DNA of 64,000 bases from Rhizobium leguminosarum bv. trifolii WSM1325 (GTDB taxonomy: Bacteria > Pseudomonadota > Alphaproteobacteria > Rhizobiales > Rhizobiaceae): the NCBI GenBank assembly GCA_000023185.1, contig CP001622.1, positions 3,348,001-3,412,000 on the forward strand, given 5' to 3'. Both the position numbers and the translations under genes were made by a program. The notes beneath the pieces are model-generated. The model was not told where the DNA came from, ran no database searches, and saw nothing but the letters and a program-made list of their open reading frames with translations. Positions within the stretch are counted from its first letter, which is position 1. Every line of letters starts with the position of its first letter. Positions 18,910 to 28,289 of this stretch are shown piece by piece.

Positions 18910-19653
18910 TCAGATCACGCCGCCATTGGCGCGCAGCGTCTGGCCGTTGATCCAGCCGCCGTCCGGGCCGGCGAGGAAGGCAACTGCAGATGCGATGTCT
19001 TCCGGTGTGCCGAGGCGTTCCAGCGGGTTCATCTTCGCCGTGCGGGCGATGACTTCGTCCGACTTGCCGTTGAGGAAAAGGTCGGTGGCGACAGGACCGG
19101 GCGCGACGGCGTTGACGGTGATGTTGCGGCCGCGCATCTCCTTGGCCATGATCGCCGTCAGCGTTTCCACGGCAGCCTTGGTCGCGGCATAGACGCCGTA
19201 GGTTTCGAGCTTCAGGCCGACGACTGAGGTCGAGAAGTTGACGACCCGGCCGCCGTCACGCAGACGCTTGGCAGCCTCGCGCAACGTATTGAAGGTGCCC
19301 TTCAGATTGACGCCGATCTGCCGATCGAAATTGGCGTCATCGGCCTCCGCAAGCGAAGAGAGCATCATGATGCCGGCATTGTTGATAAGCACATCGACAC
19401 CGCCGAAGGCGGTTTCCGCGGCATCGAACATGCGGCGGACGGCTTCGGCATCGCTGACATCGGCTTTCGCCGTCAGCGCCCTGCCGCCGGCCTGCTCGAT
19501 CTCCTGGGCCAATTCCTCGGCCGGAGCGGCATTACCGGAATAATTGATGACGACGGTGAAACCGTCCTTGGCGAGGCGTCGGGCGACTACCGCTCCAATG
19601 CCGCGGGAAGCGCCGGTGACCAGTGCTACCTTGCCGTTTTCTTTGGAAGCCAT
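18910..19653 (-). CDS. SDR-family oxidoreductase (3-oxoacyl-ACP-reductase-like)
   Basis: A 247-residue classical SDR. It has the GASRGIGAVVARRLA cofactor loop, NNAGIMM, VNFSTSVVGLK (catalytic Ser) and YGVYAATKAAVE (Tyr/Lys), and ends with the usual DGGWINGQTLRANGGVI. Such stand-alone FabG-like proteins act on varied carbonyls, so a fatty-acid role should not be assumed. It is divergent from a LysR gene with 119 bases between starts, and is probably co-transcribed with the next SDR. Confidence 0.9.
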   Translation of the reverse strand: MASKENGKVALVTGASRGIGAVVARRLAKDGFTVVINYSGNAAPAEELAQEIEQAGGRALTAKADVSDAEAVRRMFDAAETAFGGVDVLINNAGIMMLSSLAEADDANFDRQIGVNLKGTFNTLREAAKRLRDGGRVVNFSTSVVGLKLETYGVYAATKAAVETLTAIMAKEMRGRNITVNAVAPGPVATDLFLNGKSDEVIARTAKMNPLERLGTPEDIASAVAFLAGPDGGWINGQTLRANGGVI

Positions 19654-19772
19654 TGTCCTTCTCCTTCATCCTGCGCCGCAGCGCGTTTTCGATGAGGAGA
19701 AGATGCGCCTTTTCCTTCTGCGGATAATCTGGCATTCTTCGGCATCACTATCCGGGAATAACGAACAAACAG

Positions 19773-20681
19773 ATGGACAGATTTGATGCCATGCGCGTGT
19801 TTTGCCGTGTCGTGGAACGCCGCAGCTTCACTCTTGCCGCCGAAGACACCGGTCTGCCGCGCTCGACCGTCACCGATGCGGTAAAGGGGCTCGAGGCCCG
19901 CCTCGGCGTGCGCCTGCTCCAGCGCACAACACGCCATGTCAGTCCGACGCTTGACGGCGAGGCCTATTACCAGCGCTGCCTGTCGATCCTTGCCGATATC
20001 GAGGGTGCCGAAGGCGCTTTCGCCGGCGCCAAGCCAAAAGGCCTGCTGCGCGTCGATGTGCACGGCACACTCGCTCGCCATTTCGTACTGCCGAGCCTGC
20101 CGTCCTTCCTGGAGACCTATCCTGAGATTGAATTCTACATGAGCGAGGGCGACCGGCTAGTCGATCTCGTGCGCGAAGGCATCGATTGCGTGCTGCGCGT
20201 CGGCACGCCTGGGGATAGCGACATGGTCGCCCGGCGCGTCGCCATGCTTGATGAGGTGACACTCGCCTCTCCCGATTATATCGCCACCCGTGGCCTGCCG
20301 CAGCATCCCCACCGGCTTGCCGGCCATCGCATGGTCGGCTTCCGCTCCAGCAGCACGGGCACCCTGCTGCCGCTCGAATTCATCGTCGACGGCACGGTGC
20401 GTAACGTCACCATTCCCGCCACCGTCGCGGTCAACGCCGCCGAAAGCTATATTTCAGCGGCGAGGATGGGCCTCGGCATGATTCAGATCCCGCGCTATCA
20501 CGCTGAAAAAGACCTGGCCGAGGGAACGCTGATCCATGTATTGCAGGATTTTCCGCTGACTCCGACACCGGTTTCCCTGCTCTACCCCCGCAACCGCCAG
20601 CTTTCGCCGCGCGTGCGCGTCTTCATCGACTGGCTGGTAAAGGTCTTCGCTCGACAAAATTCCGAAAACGCGCTTCACTAA
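19773..20681 (+). CDS. LysR-family transcriptional regulator
   Basis: 302 residues: N-terminal HTH (MDRFDAMRVFCRVVERRSFTLAAEDTGLPRSTVTDAVKGLE) and a LysR substrate-binding domain (GLLRVDVHGTLARHFVLPSL onward). Its place divergent from the SDR pair suggests it controls them, as such LysR-SDR pairs commonly do. It resembles the LysR at 16731 in ending (SPRVRVFIDWLVKVF versus SNKVRVFVDWLVKLL), so both belong to the same LysR subgroup. Confidence 0.92.
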   Translation: MDRFDAMRVFCRVVERRSFTLAAEDTGLPRSTVTDAVKGLEARLGVRLLQRTTRHVSPTLDGEAYYQRCLSILADIEGAEGAFAGAKPKGLLRVDVHGTLARHFVLPSLPSFLETYPEIEFYMSEGDRLVDLVREGIDCVLRVGTPGDSDMVARRVAMLDEVTLASPDYIATRGLPQHPHRLAGHRMVGFRSSSTGTLLPLEFIVDGTVRNVTIPATVAVNAAESYISAARMGLGMIQIPRYHAEKDLAEGTLIHVLQDFPLTPTPVSLLYPRNRQLSPRVRVFIDWLVKVFARQNSENALH

Positions 20682-20699
20682 AATACGCCTTGCTAATAA

Positions 20700-21035
<336 letters not shown>

Positions 21036-21088
21036 TGTCTTTGGCCGAAAAACATGAAGCGGTTTCGGGATGACGGCGAGCGCGCTGA

Positions 21089-21706
21089 ATGTTATCTGCG
21101 TCTGATATGACCGATGGTGGAACGATATCAGGTGCGATCGGCGCCGGCACGCTCACCGGCGAAAGCCTCAGGAAGTTTTTCGAACGCGATGCGATCGCCG
21201 TCTCCCGCGACCTGCTCGGCTGCCATCTGACCGTGGATGGCGTCGGCGGGCGCATCTCCGAGACCGAAGCCTATTTCCCCGATGACGAGGCCTCGCACAG
21301 CTTCCGCGGCCCGACCAAGCGCAATGGCGCCATGTATGGCAAGCCGGGCAATGTCTATATCTACCGCATCTACGGCATGTACTGGTGTCTGAATTTCGTC
21401 TGCCATCCGGGCTCGGCTGCACTCATCCGCGCCCTGGAGCCGGAAACGGGAATCCCTCTGATGATGGAGCGGCGCGGCACCGATATGCTGACGTCGCTCT
21501 GCAGCGGTCCCGGCAAGCTCTGCCAGGCGCTTGGCATCGATATCGGGATCAATGACCGGCTGCTTGATCGCCCGCCCTATGCGATCGCGCCGTCGGCCCC
21601 GGTGCCGATCGTCTCGGGAAAACGCATCGGCATCACGAAAAATGCCGAAGCTCCATGGCGCTTCGGCATTCAGGGATCGCGTTTTCTCAGCAAGCCGTTT
21701 CGCTAG
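21089..21706 (+). CDS. DNA-3-methyladenine glycosylase (AAG/MPG family)
   Basis: A base-excision repair enzyme that removes 3-methyladenine, hypoxanthine and related damaged purines. Its 205 residues match the bacterial AAG/MPG length. Family features are present: LLGCHL, the catalytic Glu in GRISETEAYFPDDEASHSFRGPTKRNGAMYG, the YIYRIYGMYWCLNFVC segment, LIRALEP, and GPGKLCQALGI. A second in-frame ATG at 21107 is possible. The stop TAG runs into a palindromic repeat. Confidence 0.93.
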   Translation: MLSASDMTDGGTISGAIGAGTLTGESLRKFFERDAIAVSRDLLGCHLTVDGVGGRISETEAYFPDDEASHSFRGPTKRNGAMYGKPGNVYIYRIYGMYWCLNFVCHPGSAALIRALEPETGIPLMMERRGTDMLTSLCSGPGKLCQALGIDIGINDRLLDRPPYAIAPSAPVPIVSGKRIGITKNAEAPWRFGIQGSRFLSKPFR

Positions 21707-21753
21707 AGCATGATGCCGAAAAGTGTAAGCGGTTTTCGCGCGACATCATGCTC
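21706..21753. repeat. Palindromic intergenic repeat (rhizobial GAGCATGATG type)
   Basis: GAGCATGATG (21706-21715) pairs with CATCATGCTC (21744-21753), with a nested CGAAAA/TTTTCG stem (21717-21722 and 21733-21738). I recall this as a common Rhizobium intergenic palindrome. It begins at the last base of the glycosylase stop codon and may serve as its terminator. A decayed piece of similar sequence is visible around 21045-21075. Confidence 0.7.
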
Positions 21754-21774
21754 CAACTATTTAATTTATAAGAA

Positions 21775-21814
21775 AATTCCAGGAAAAGTGCGAAGCGGTT
21801 TTTCGTCCGGAATT
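21775..21814. repeat. Second palindromic intergenic repeat
   Basis: AATTCC (21775-21780) and GGAATT (21809-21814) flank an internal AGGAAAAGTGCGAAGCGG / TTTTTCGTCC segment. It resembles another Rhizobium intergenic repeat and fills most of the space before the convergent emrB stop at 21830. Confidence 0.6.
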
Positions 21815-21829
21815 GCGCGAATCTGGAGT

Positions 21830-23371
21830 TCATTCCATGACGGCGCTGTGGTCGACGGCGGGTGCTGCCTTCGGCTTGCGCAGCAGCAGCACCAGCGGAA
21901 TGACCGCAAGCGACATCAGCATCAGCAGCTTGAAATCGTCCATGTAGGCGATGATCGTCGCTTGCAGCGTGATGATCTCGTTGAGCGAAGCACGGCCGGC
22001 CGCCGTCACCGGGCTCAGCCCCTGCGCCGCCACCGCATTGAAGGCGTGGTTAAACGGCGTCACATAGGCCGCGATCGATTCATGATTGCTCTGCGTGTTC
22101 TCGACGATCAGCGCCGAGACGATCGAGATGCCGACCGCCGAGCCGATGTTTCGCGACAGGTTGTAGAGACCGGTGCCGTCGCCGCGCATATGGGCGGGCA
22201 GCGTGGAAAAAGCGATCGTCGTCAGCGGCACGAACAGAAAGCCGAGGCCGGCGCCCTGGATGAAGCCGACCGAGACGATCGTCCATTGCGAGACGTCGGG
22301 TGTCCAGCCGGTCATGTCGTACATCGCCCATGCGGTGAGCCCCAGGCCGAGCGCCAGCAACGCGCGCGTATCGACCTTGCCGACCAGCCGCCCGACGATG
22401 AACATGCAGAGCATGGTGCCGAGCCCGCGCGGCCCCATGACGATGCCGGCTGTGATAACGGGATAGCCCATCAGCGTCTGCAGATAGGGCGTCATCAGCG
22501 CCAGTGAGGCGAGATAGGTAATGCCGACCACGAAGATGAAGATCATGCTGATCGAGAAGTTTTGATCGAGGAACAGCTTCGGGTTCACGAAGGATTTCTC
22601 CGCCGTCAGAGTATGCACGATCAGCAGATAGAAGGCTGAGGCGCAGATCAACGCCTCGAGCATGATCTCACCGGACGAGAACCAGTCGAGCTGCTCGCCG
22701 CGGTCGAGGAAGAGCTGCAGCGCGGCGATGCCGAGGCTCATCATCCCGAAGCCGAACCAGTCCAGTTTGGCGAGCAGATCCCTCTTGGTCTCGGTGACGT
22801 AGACGACGATGCCCATGAAGGCCAGCGCGCCGATCGGCACGTTGATATAAAACACCCAGCGCCAGCTGATATTGTCGGTCAGCCAGCCGCCGATGACGGG
22901 CCCAAGCACCGGCCCGACCATGACCGAGACGCCGAAAAGGGCCATCGCCGAGCCGCGCTCCTCGACCGTGTAGATGTCGAGGAGGATGCCCTGGGAAAGC
23001 GGCACCAGCGATGCCCCAAACAGGCCCTGCAGCAGACGGAAGGCGACGATCTGGTTCAGCGATTGCGCCAGGCCGCAGAGAACGGAGGCCGCCACGAAAC
23101 CGGCAATGGCGACGAGCAGCACGCGTTTGCGGCCGAACTTGGCGGCGAGAAAGCCCGACGGCGGCGTCATGATTGCCGCCGCGACGATATAGGAAGTCAG
23201 CACCCAGTTGATCTGGTCGGCAGAGGCCGACACGCTACCCTGGATATAGGGCAGCGCCACGTTGGCGATCGTCGTGTCCAGCGCCTGCATGATGACGGCG
23301 AGAATGACGCAGGCCGTGATCGCACCGCGATTGGCAATCGGCGTCACCGGAGAAGCGGAAGCGTTACTCAT
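21830..23371 (-). CDS. DHA2-family MFS multidrug exporter (EmrB-like)
   Basis: A 513-residue inner-membrane proton/drug antiporter with about fourteen spans. The first span is ITACVILAVIMQALDTTIANVALPYIQG, with the D-T-T-I-V/A-N-V-A-L-P signature of the family. The chosen ATG at 23371 overlaps the end of emrA by 8 bases and gives MSNASASPVTP; a longer frame would lie inside emrA. It is the last gene of a marR-emrA-emrB operon and acts with the adaptor and an outer-membrane channel. Confidence 0.93.
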   Translation of the reverse strand: MSNASASPVTPIANRGAITACVILAVIMQALDTTIANVALPYIQGSVSASADQINWVLTSYIVAAAIMTPPSGFLAAKFGRKRVLLVAIAGFVAASVLCGLAQSLNQIVAFRLLQGLFGASLVPLSQGILLDIYTVEERGSAMALFGVSVMVGPVLGPVIGGWLTDNISWRWVFYINVPIGALAFMGIVVYVTETKRDLLAKLDWFGFGMMSLGIAALQLFLDRGEQLDWFSSGEIMLEALICASAFYLLIVHTLTAEKSFVNPKLFLDQNFSISMIFIFVVGITYLASLALMTPYLQTLMGYPVITAGIVMGPRGLGTMLCMFIVGRLVGKVDTRALLALGLGLTAWAMYDMTGWTPDVSQWTIVSVGFIQGAGLGFLFVPLTTIAFSTLPAHMRGDGTGLYNLSRNIGSAVGISIVSALIVENTQSNHESIAAYVTPFNHAFNAVAAQGLSPVTAAGRASLNEIITLQATIIAYMDDFKLLMLMSLAVIPLVLLLRKPKAAPAVDHSAVME

Positions 23372-24605
23372 GATCCTTGCCCTGAGGCCGACCCAGAAGC
23401 TTGTTGACGAAATCAGGCAGGCCGCGGGCATGGCCGGTCTCGACATCGACCACCGTACTCATGCCGACACGTAGCGGCGGCTTGCCTTCGGTGTCCTCGA
23501 TGCTGACGCGCATCGGAATGCGCTGCACGACCTTCACCCAGTTGCCCGTGGTGTTTTGCGCCGGCAGCAGCGAGAAGCTGGAGCCGGAGGCCGGGCTGAT
23601 GCTCTCGACCTTGCCCTTCCATGTCACGCCGGGATAGGTGTCGATATAGATCTCGGCCGTCTGGCCGGGCTTGACGTAGGTGAGTTCGGTTTCCTTCGGG
23701 CTGGCGGCGATCCACAGATGGTCGGTGGCAACAAGCGAGAAGGCTTGCTGCGAAGCCTGCAGATAAGAGCCGACCTGCAGCGCGTTGACATTGGTGACGA
23801 TGCCGTCGAACGGCGCCTTGACGACGCTGTGGTCGAGTTCGCGCTGGGCATTGTCGACATTCGACTTGGCCTGCAGGTAGAGCGGGTTTTCCTCGGCCGG
23901 CTGGTCGGCATTGCCGCCGAGCTGGGCGAGCGTCGTTGCGGCTTCCGCCTTGGCGACGGTCACCTTCTGCTGCGCGGCTTCCAGATTGTGCTTGGCTTCG
24001 TCATAGGCCGACTGCGTCGCGCTGCCGTTGTTGACGAGGTTTTGCTGCCGGTCAAACTGATCCTGATAATAAGGCAGATCGGCTTGCGCCTGCGTGATCT
24101 CGGCAAGCGACTGCTGATAGCTGGCCTTGAGATTCATGATCTGGTTGCGCTGCGCGCCGAGCTGCGCCTTGGCGCCATCGAGCGCGATCTTGAAAGAATC
24201 CGACCGCAGGCTGAAGAGCACCTGCCCCGTCTTGACCGCCTCGTTCTCATGCACGTTGATCTGGTCGACGATGCCCGAGACATCGGTGGTAAGCCCGACC
24301 ATATCGGCCTGGATATAGGCGTTGTCGGTCGACATCACCTGGCCGCCATTGACGTAATAATAACCGCCGACGACGAGCGCCACCGGCAGCAGGGCAAACA
24401 GGATCGGCCGCGTGGGACTGCGCCGGCGGCGGACCTTGTTGCCGCCAGGCGCAGCCACGGCGGCAGCCGGCGCTGAATTGGATGAAGGCGCTTCGGCTAC
24501 CGTTTCCTGCTGTTTCGCTTCGTTTCCTTCGACAGGAGTCTTGGTCTTGGTCTTGGTCTTGGTATTGGCGTCGGCAACGACGCGGAGGGGGGATTGATCA
24601 GCCAT
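23364..24605 (-). CDS. EmrA-like HlyD-family efflux adaptor
   Basis: A 413-residue membrane-fusion protein for the MFS exporter. The cytoplasmic N-terminus (about 80 residues) has a Lys-Thr repeat, then one span (PILFALLPVALVVGGYYYV) and the first lipoyl half NVHENEAVKTGQVLFSLRS. A long coiled coil and the second half VVKAPFDGIVTNVNALQVG follow. The ATG at 24605 lies in ATGGCTGA, overlapping the marR stop by 8 bases; this coupling decides the start over an upstream in-frame codon. Confidence 0.92.
   Translation of the reverse strand: MADQSPLRVVADANTKTKTKTKTPVEGNEAKQQETVAEAPSSNSAPAAAVAAPGGNKVRRRRSPTRPILFALLPVALVVGGYYYVNGGQVMSTDNAYIQADMVGLTTDVSGIVDQINVHENEAVKTGQVLFSLRSDSFKIALDGAKAQLGAQRNQIMNLKASYQQSLAEITQAQADLPYYQDQFDRQQNLVNNGSATQSAYDEAKHNLEAAQQKVTVAKAEAATTLAQLGGNADQPAEENPLYLQAKSNVDNAQRELDHSVVKAPFDGIVTNVNALQVGSYLQASQQAFSLVATDHLWIAASPKETELTYVKPGQTAEIYIDTYPGVTWKGKVESISPASGSSFSLLPAQNTTGNWVKVVQRIPMRVSIEDTEGKPPLRVGMSTVVDVETGHARGLPDFVNKLLGRPQGKDHE
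24540..24563. repeat. Hexanucleotide tandem repeat inside emrA
   Basis: Four exact copies of CTTGGT (ACCAAG on the coding strand) encode alternating Lys-Thr in the cytoplasmic N-terminus of the adaptor. A unit of six keeps the frame if copies are gained or lost. Confidence 0.9.
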
Positions 24606-25062
24606 CGTTCGTCTCATTCTCGTCAACCGGGCTCCGGCATGCCTGAACCAGGTTCGTCTTCATTACGGATAGGATGTGGAAAAGCAGCTCGCGCTGCTCG
24701 GCCGAAACGCCTTGCAACGCTTCTGCGCGGGTGGTGTCGCCGAGCTCGCGCATTTCGGCGAGCAACGGGTGCGCCTCGTCGCGCATATAGAGCAGCCAGA
24801 TGCGCCGGTCGGTCGGGTGCTGGCGGCGCTCGATCAGCCCGCGCTCGGCGAGCTTGTCGAGAATGCGCACCAGCGTGATCGGCTCGACTTCCAGGATTTC
24901 GGCAAGGCCGCCCTGATGGATGCCTTCATTGTTCGAGAGATAGGCAAGCGTCTGCCATTGCGACCGGGTCAGCCCAAGGCACTTCGCGCGCTGCTCGAAC
25001 CGCTTGCGCAGCAGCCGTGCGACGTCGTGGAGAAGGAAACCGAGGGTCGGAGTGGCGTTCAT
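24598..25062 (-). CDS. MarR-family repressor of the emrAB operon
   Basis: A 154-residue winged-HTH dimeric regulator. The recognition region is SQWQTLAYLSNNEGIHQGGLAEILEVEPITLVRILDKLAERGLIERR, then the wing HPTDRRIWLLYM. It is the first gene of the operon, overlapping emrA by 8 bases. A perfect inverted repeat 20 bases upstream of its ATG is the likely self-operator. By analogy with EmrR/MarR, binding of a small aromatic ligand would release repression of the pump. Confidence 0.93.
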   Translation of the reverse strand: MNATPTLGFLLHDVARLLRKRFEQRAKCLGLTRSQWQTLAYLSNNEGIHQGGLAEILEVEPITLVRILDKLAERGLIERRQHPTDRRIWLLYMRDEAHPLLAEMRELGDTTRAEALQGVSAEQRELLFHILSVMKTNLVQACRSPVDENETNDG

Positions 25063-25081
25063 GAAAACCTGTAACCATTAT

Positions 25082-25099
25082 TTATAAGCATACTTATAA
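25082..25099. promoter_or_regulatory. Probable MarR operator
   Basis: TTATAAG (25082-25088) and CTTATAA (25093-25099) form a perfect 7-4-7 inverted repeat in an AT-rich stretch just upstream of the marR start at 25062. Size and position fit a MarR-dimer operator overlapping the promoter. Confidence 0.7.
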
Positions 25100-25294
25100 T
25101 ATCAGTAGATATATTGAGCATGCGCGCCGCACAAGGGTATGGACGGCAGATTCAGCAGCGGCGGCTAAAATGCCGCAGATCAGGTCAAACATATCCTACG
25201 GTTCCTCCTTTCGCCGCTTGCAGGCGCCGACAGTAGCCGCAGCCGAGTTCCGCCCTAATTCTGCGGCAGGAACAGCCTCCGCCGGAGGTGCGCA

Positions 25295-26851
25295 TTGGGG
25301 AGCTCTATGGCGTTCTTCGAAAGCATGCTGACGCTGCTGCTGGTGGCGATCGTCTTTCTGCAATTCTCCAGGAAGTTCCGGATCCCTTATCCGACAATGC
25401 TGGCGATCGCCGGCGTCATCGTCGCGGCCGTGCCCTGGGCGCCGGAGGTCGCGATCGATCCCGAGCTGGCGCTGGCGCTGCTGATCGCGCCCGTGCTCTT
25501 CGACGCCGCCTATGATCTGCCGCCGAGGACGTTGAGGCGCAACTGGCTGCCGTTATTCTCGCTCGCCGCCATTGCCGTGATCCTGACGGCCGCAGCCGTC
25601 GCCACCGTCAGCGTGACGATGGCCGGCCTGCCGCTTGCCGCAGCCGTGGCACTCGGCGCCATCGTCGCGCCGCCGGATGCGGCAGCCGCGACCGCCATGC
25701 TCGACCGCTTCACCCTGCCGCGCCAAACCTATGTGATCCTGAAGGGTGAAAGCCTCCTGAACGACGCCGTGGCGCTACTGATCTTCAGCGCTGCGGTGGC
25801 AGCCGCCGCAAGTCCCGCCTTCTTCGCCGGCGCCCTGGCGGAGCTGGCGCTCGCCGTGCCTGGCGGCCTCATCCTCGGCTATCTCATGGGCCGTCTCTAC
25901 ATGGTCGTCGGCCTGAGGCTTGCCGGCACGCTCGGCGGCACCCTGCTCGAATTCGTCGCCACCTTCGGCACCTGGATCATCGCCGAGCGGCTGCACCTTT
26001 CGGCAATTCTGGCGATCGTCGTCTATGCGATGGTGATTGCCCGCTACATGCCCGAGCGGCAGACGGCCCGCCACCGCATTCATTCCTATTCGGTCTGGGA
26101 AGCCGCAGTCTTTCTGCTCAACGTGCTCGCTTTCCTGCTGATGGGCCTGCAGGCCCGTCAGATCGTCCTCGACCTCGATCCCGGCCGTCTGAATTTCGCG
26201 ATCACTTTCGCCGCCATGGTCTTCGTCACCGTCATCGTCGTCCGCCTGGCCTGGGTGCTCTTCTATAACCGCGTCATCAACTTTCTCGCCGCGCGCGGAC
26301 GCACGACACAAGCCGTTCCGACCTTCGCGACCAGCCTGCTTGCCGGCTGGTGCGGCATGCGCGGCCTCGTCACGCTGGCGACCGCGCTCGCTTTGCCGAT
26401 CGACTTCCCCGATCGCGACATCATCCTGCTCTGCGCGCTCGCCGTCGTTCTCGGCACGCTCATTGTCCAGGGCCTGACGCTCGGGCCGCTGATCCGTTTC
26501 CTGAAATTCGATCCGGACACCTCCCTGGATCGCGACCTCGCCAGGGCCCGCGTCACGTTGATCGATGCGGCCCTTGCCGAACTCGCCGGCGGCGAGGACA
26601 AATCCACTCGCATCCTGCGCGACGTCTACACTTCCGAACGCGAAATCACCGCTGACGGGAAACACCCGCGCGAGGTCAGCAGGCTCGACAAGCAGCGCCG
26701 CAACGTCATCGTCGCCAAACGCCGCAGACTGGCGGCGATGCGCCGCGCCGACGAGATCGACGACGATGTCTTTCACATGCTGGAACAGGAGCTCGACTGG
26801 GCCGAACTCGCCGCCCTGCCGCCCGGCAGAGACGAGATCGTCGAGAGCTGA
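25295..26851 (+). CDS. CPA1-family Na+/H+ antiporter
   Basis: A 518-residue inner-membrane cation/proton antiporter with about twelve spans, and a cytoplasmic C-terminal helical tail (about 400-518). The ion-binding helix is visible as ALGAIVAPPDAAAATAML followed by ILKGESLLNDAVALLIF, the CPA1 signature. A TTG start at 25295 is preferred because GGAGG stands six bases upstream; the in-frame ATG at 25307 has only a poorly spaced GGGGAG. It is monocistronic, divergent from the marR operon. Likely roles are sodium or pH homeostasis. Confidence 0.92.
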   Translation: MGSSMAFFESMLTLLLVAIVFLQFSRKFRIPYPTMLAIAGVIVAAVPWAPEVAIDPELALALLIAPVLFDAAYDLPPRTLRRNWLPLFSLAAIAVILTAAAVATVSVTMAGLPLAAAVALGAIVAPPDAAAATAMLDRFTLPRQTYVILKGESLLNDAVALLIFSAAVAAAASPAFFAGALAELALAVPGGLILGYLMGRLYMVVGLRLAGTLGGTLLEFVATFGTWIIAERLHLSAILAIVVYAMVIARYMPERQTARHRIHSYSVWEAAVFLLNVLAFLLMGLQARQIVLDLDPGRLNFAITFAAMVFVTVIVVRLAWVLFYNRVINFLAARGRTTQAVPTFATSLLAGWCGMRGLVTLATALALPIDFPDRDIILLCALAVVLGTLIVQGLTLGPLIRFLKFDPDTSLDRDLARARVTLIDAALAELAGGEDKSTRILRDVYTSEREITADGKHPREVSRLDKQRRNVIVAKRRRLAAMRRADEIDDDVFHMLEQELDWAELAALPPGRDEIVES

Positions 26852-27113
26852 TGCCTTCTGTGAAGTTTTGATGGATTCCGGAACCGTTACCAATTGGCAT
26901 TTGCAATTTTTCGCCGCTGCCGTTTATAGTCCAATTCCATAGGGTTACGATTTTTCGGATGTGCATTGCGTGCCGGCCTTCCTTTTCCAAGGGATTGAAC
27001 GCCGGGGGAATCATGGGGGCAGAGGCCCTCGTTCAAAGCAGCAAGACATGAACAGCATCACTTCATCTTGAGGTTGGCGGCAGTGAATCGGCCGTCGAGA
27101 TTGGAGGACCGGT

Positions 27114-28289
27114 ATGACTTACGCGCTTCGACAGATGGTGGTGCTTGGCTGTATTGCCGCATTCATGCCTCTCCCCGCACTGGCCCAGAGCGCCCCACCA
27201 CCCCCGCCCGTCACCGTTGCCAAGCCGGTCGTTCGCGATGTCGTCGACAGCGACGAGTTCATCGGCCGCTTCGAGCCGGTCGACGAGGTCTCGGTTCGCT
27301 CGCGCGTCGGTGGTTACCTGCAGGAAATTCATTTCCAGGACGGCGCATTGGTCAAGCAGGGCGACCTGCTCTTCGTCATCGATCAGCGGCCGTTCGTAAC
27401 CGCGCTCAATCAGGCAAAGGCCACACTCGAATCGGCGCAATCCGCCCTGGTCTTTGCCGACGCGCAATATAAGCGCACGCAATCGCTAACTTCGAGCGGC
27501 AGCCAGTCAGCCCAGACGCTGGATGATCGCCGCCGCGAATTCGATTCGGCCGAGGCCAATGTCCGCGGCGCACAGGCCGCAGCCGACCGCGCCTCTCTCG
27601 ACATGGAATATACCGAGATCAAGGCGCCGCTCAGCGGCCGCATCGACCGCCGGCTGATCTCGGCCGGCAACCTTGTGCAGACCGACCAGACTGTGCTGAC
27701 GACGATCGTTTCGCTCGATCCGATCGATTTTTATTTCGACGTCGACGAGCGCCGCCTGCTGAATTTCGCCGACACCGCGCGCAAACTGGGCAAGGATCTG
27801 CAGCAGGGCGGTGGCGGACTTGATGTGTCCGTCACGATCTCGGATCCCAGTGCCAAACCGTTCAAGGGAAAGCTCGATTTCGCCGAGAACCGGGTCGACA
27901 ATGAGAGTGGCACCATTCGTCTGCGTGCCCGCTTCCCCAATCCTGATCTCGTCCTTCAGCCCGGCCTGTTCGGTCGAATACAGGTCGAAGCCTCCAACAC
28001 CTACCAGGCCATTCTCGTCCCCGACGAGGCCATCGGCTCGGACCAGAATGAGCGCGTCGTTTATGTCGTCGCCGAAGACGGCACGGTTTCGACCAAGCCC
28101 GTAAGGCCCGGACCGCGCCTCTACGGCTACCGCGTCATACGCGAGGGTCTTGATGGCACCGAGACGATCATCGTCAACGGCCTGATGCGCGCCCGGCCGG
28201 GCGCAAAGATCACGCCTCAGATGACCGAACTGCCGCAGGAGCGGCAGGACGCTCCGCCGGAAACTGCCGGCGCGGAGAGCGGACAATGA
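27114..28289 (+). CDS. RND efflux periplasmic adaptor (second system)
   Basis: A 391-residue membrane-fusion protein. A cleavable signal is visible (MTYALRQMVVLGCIAAFMPLPALAQSA). The lipoyl halves are VRSRVGGYLQEIHFQDGALVKQGDLLFVID and KAPLSGRIDRRLISAGNLV, flanking a coiled-coil hairpin. GGAGG stands before the ATG. It overlaps the permease gene by 4 bases (ATGA). The 262-base upstream gap carries no gene; no regulator is adjacent. Confidence 0.93.
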   Translation: MTYALRQMVVLGCIAAFMPLPALAQSAPPPPPVTVAKPVVRDVVDSDEFIGRFEPVDEVSVRSRVGGYLQEIHFQDGALVKQGDLLFVIDQRPFVTALNQAKATLESAQSALVFADAQYKRTQSLTSSGSQSAQTLDDRRREFDSAEANVRGAQAAADRASLDMEYTEIKAPLSGRIDRRLISAGNLVQTDQTVLTTIVSLDPIDFYFDVDERRLLNFADTARKLGKDLQQGGGGLDVSVTISDPSAKPFKGKLDFAENRVDNESGTIRLRARFPNPDLVLQPGLFGRIQVEASNTYQAILVPDEAIGSDQNERVVYVVAEDGTVSTKPVRPGPRLYGYRVIREGLDGTETIIVNGLMRARPGAKITPQMTELPQERQDAPPETAGAESGQ

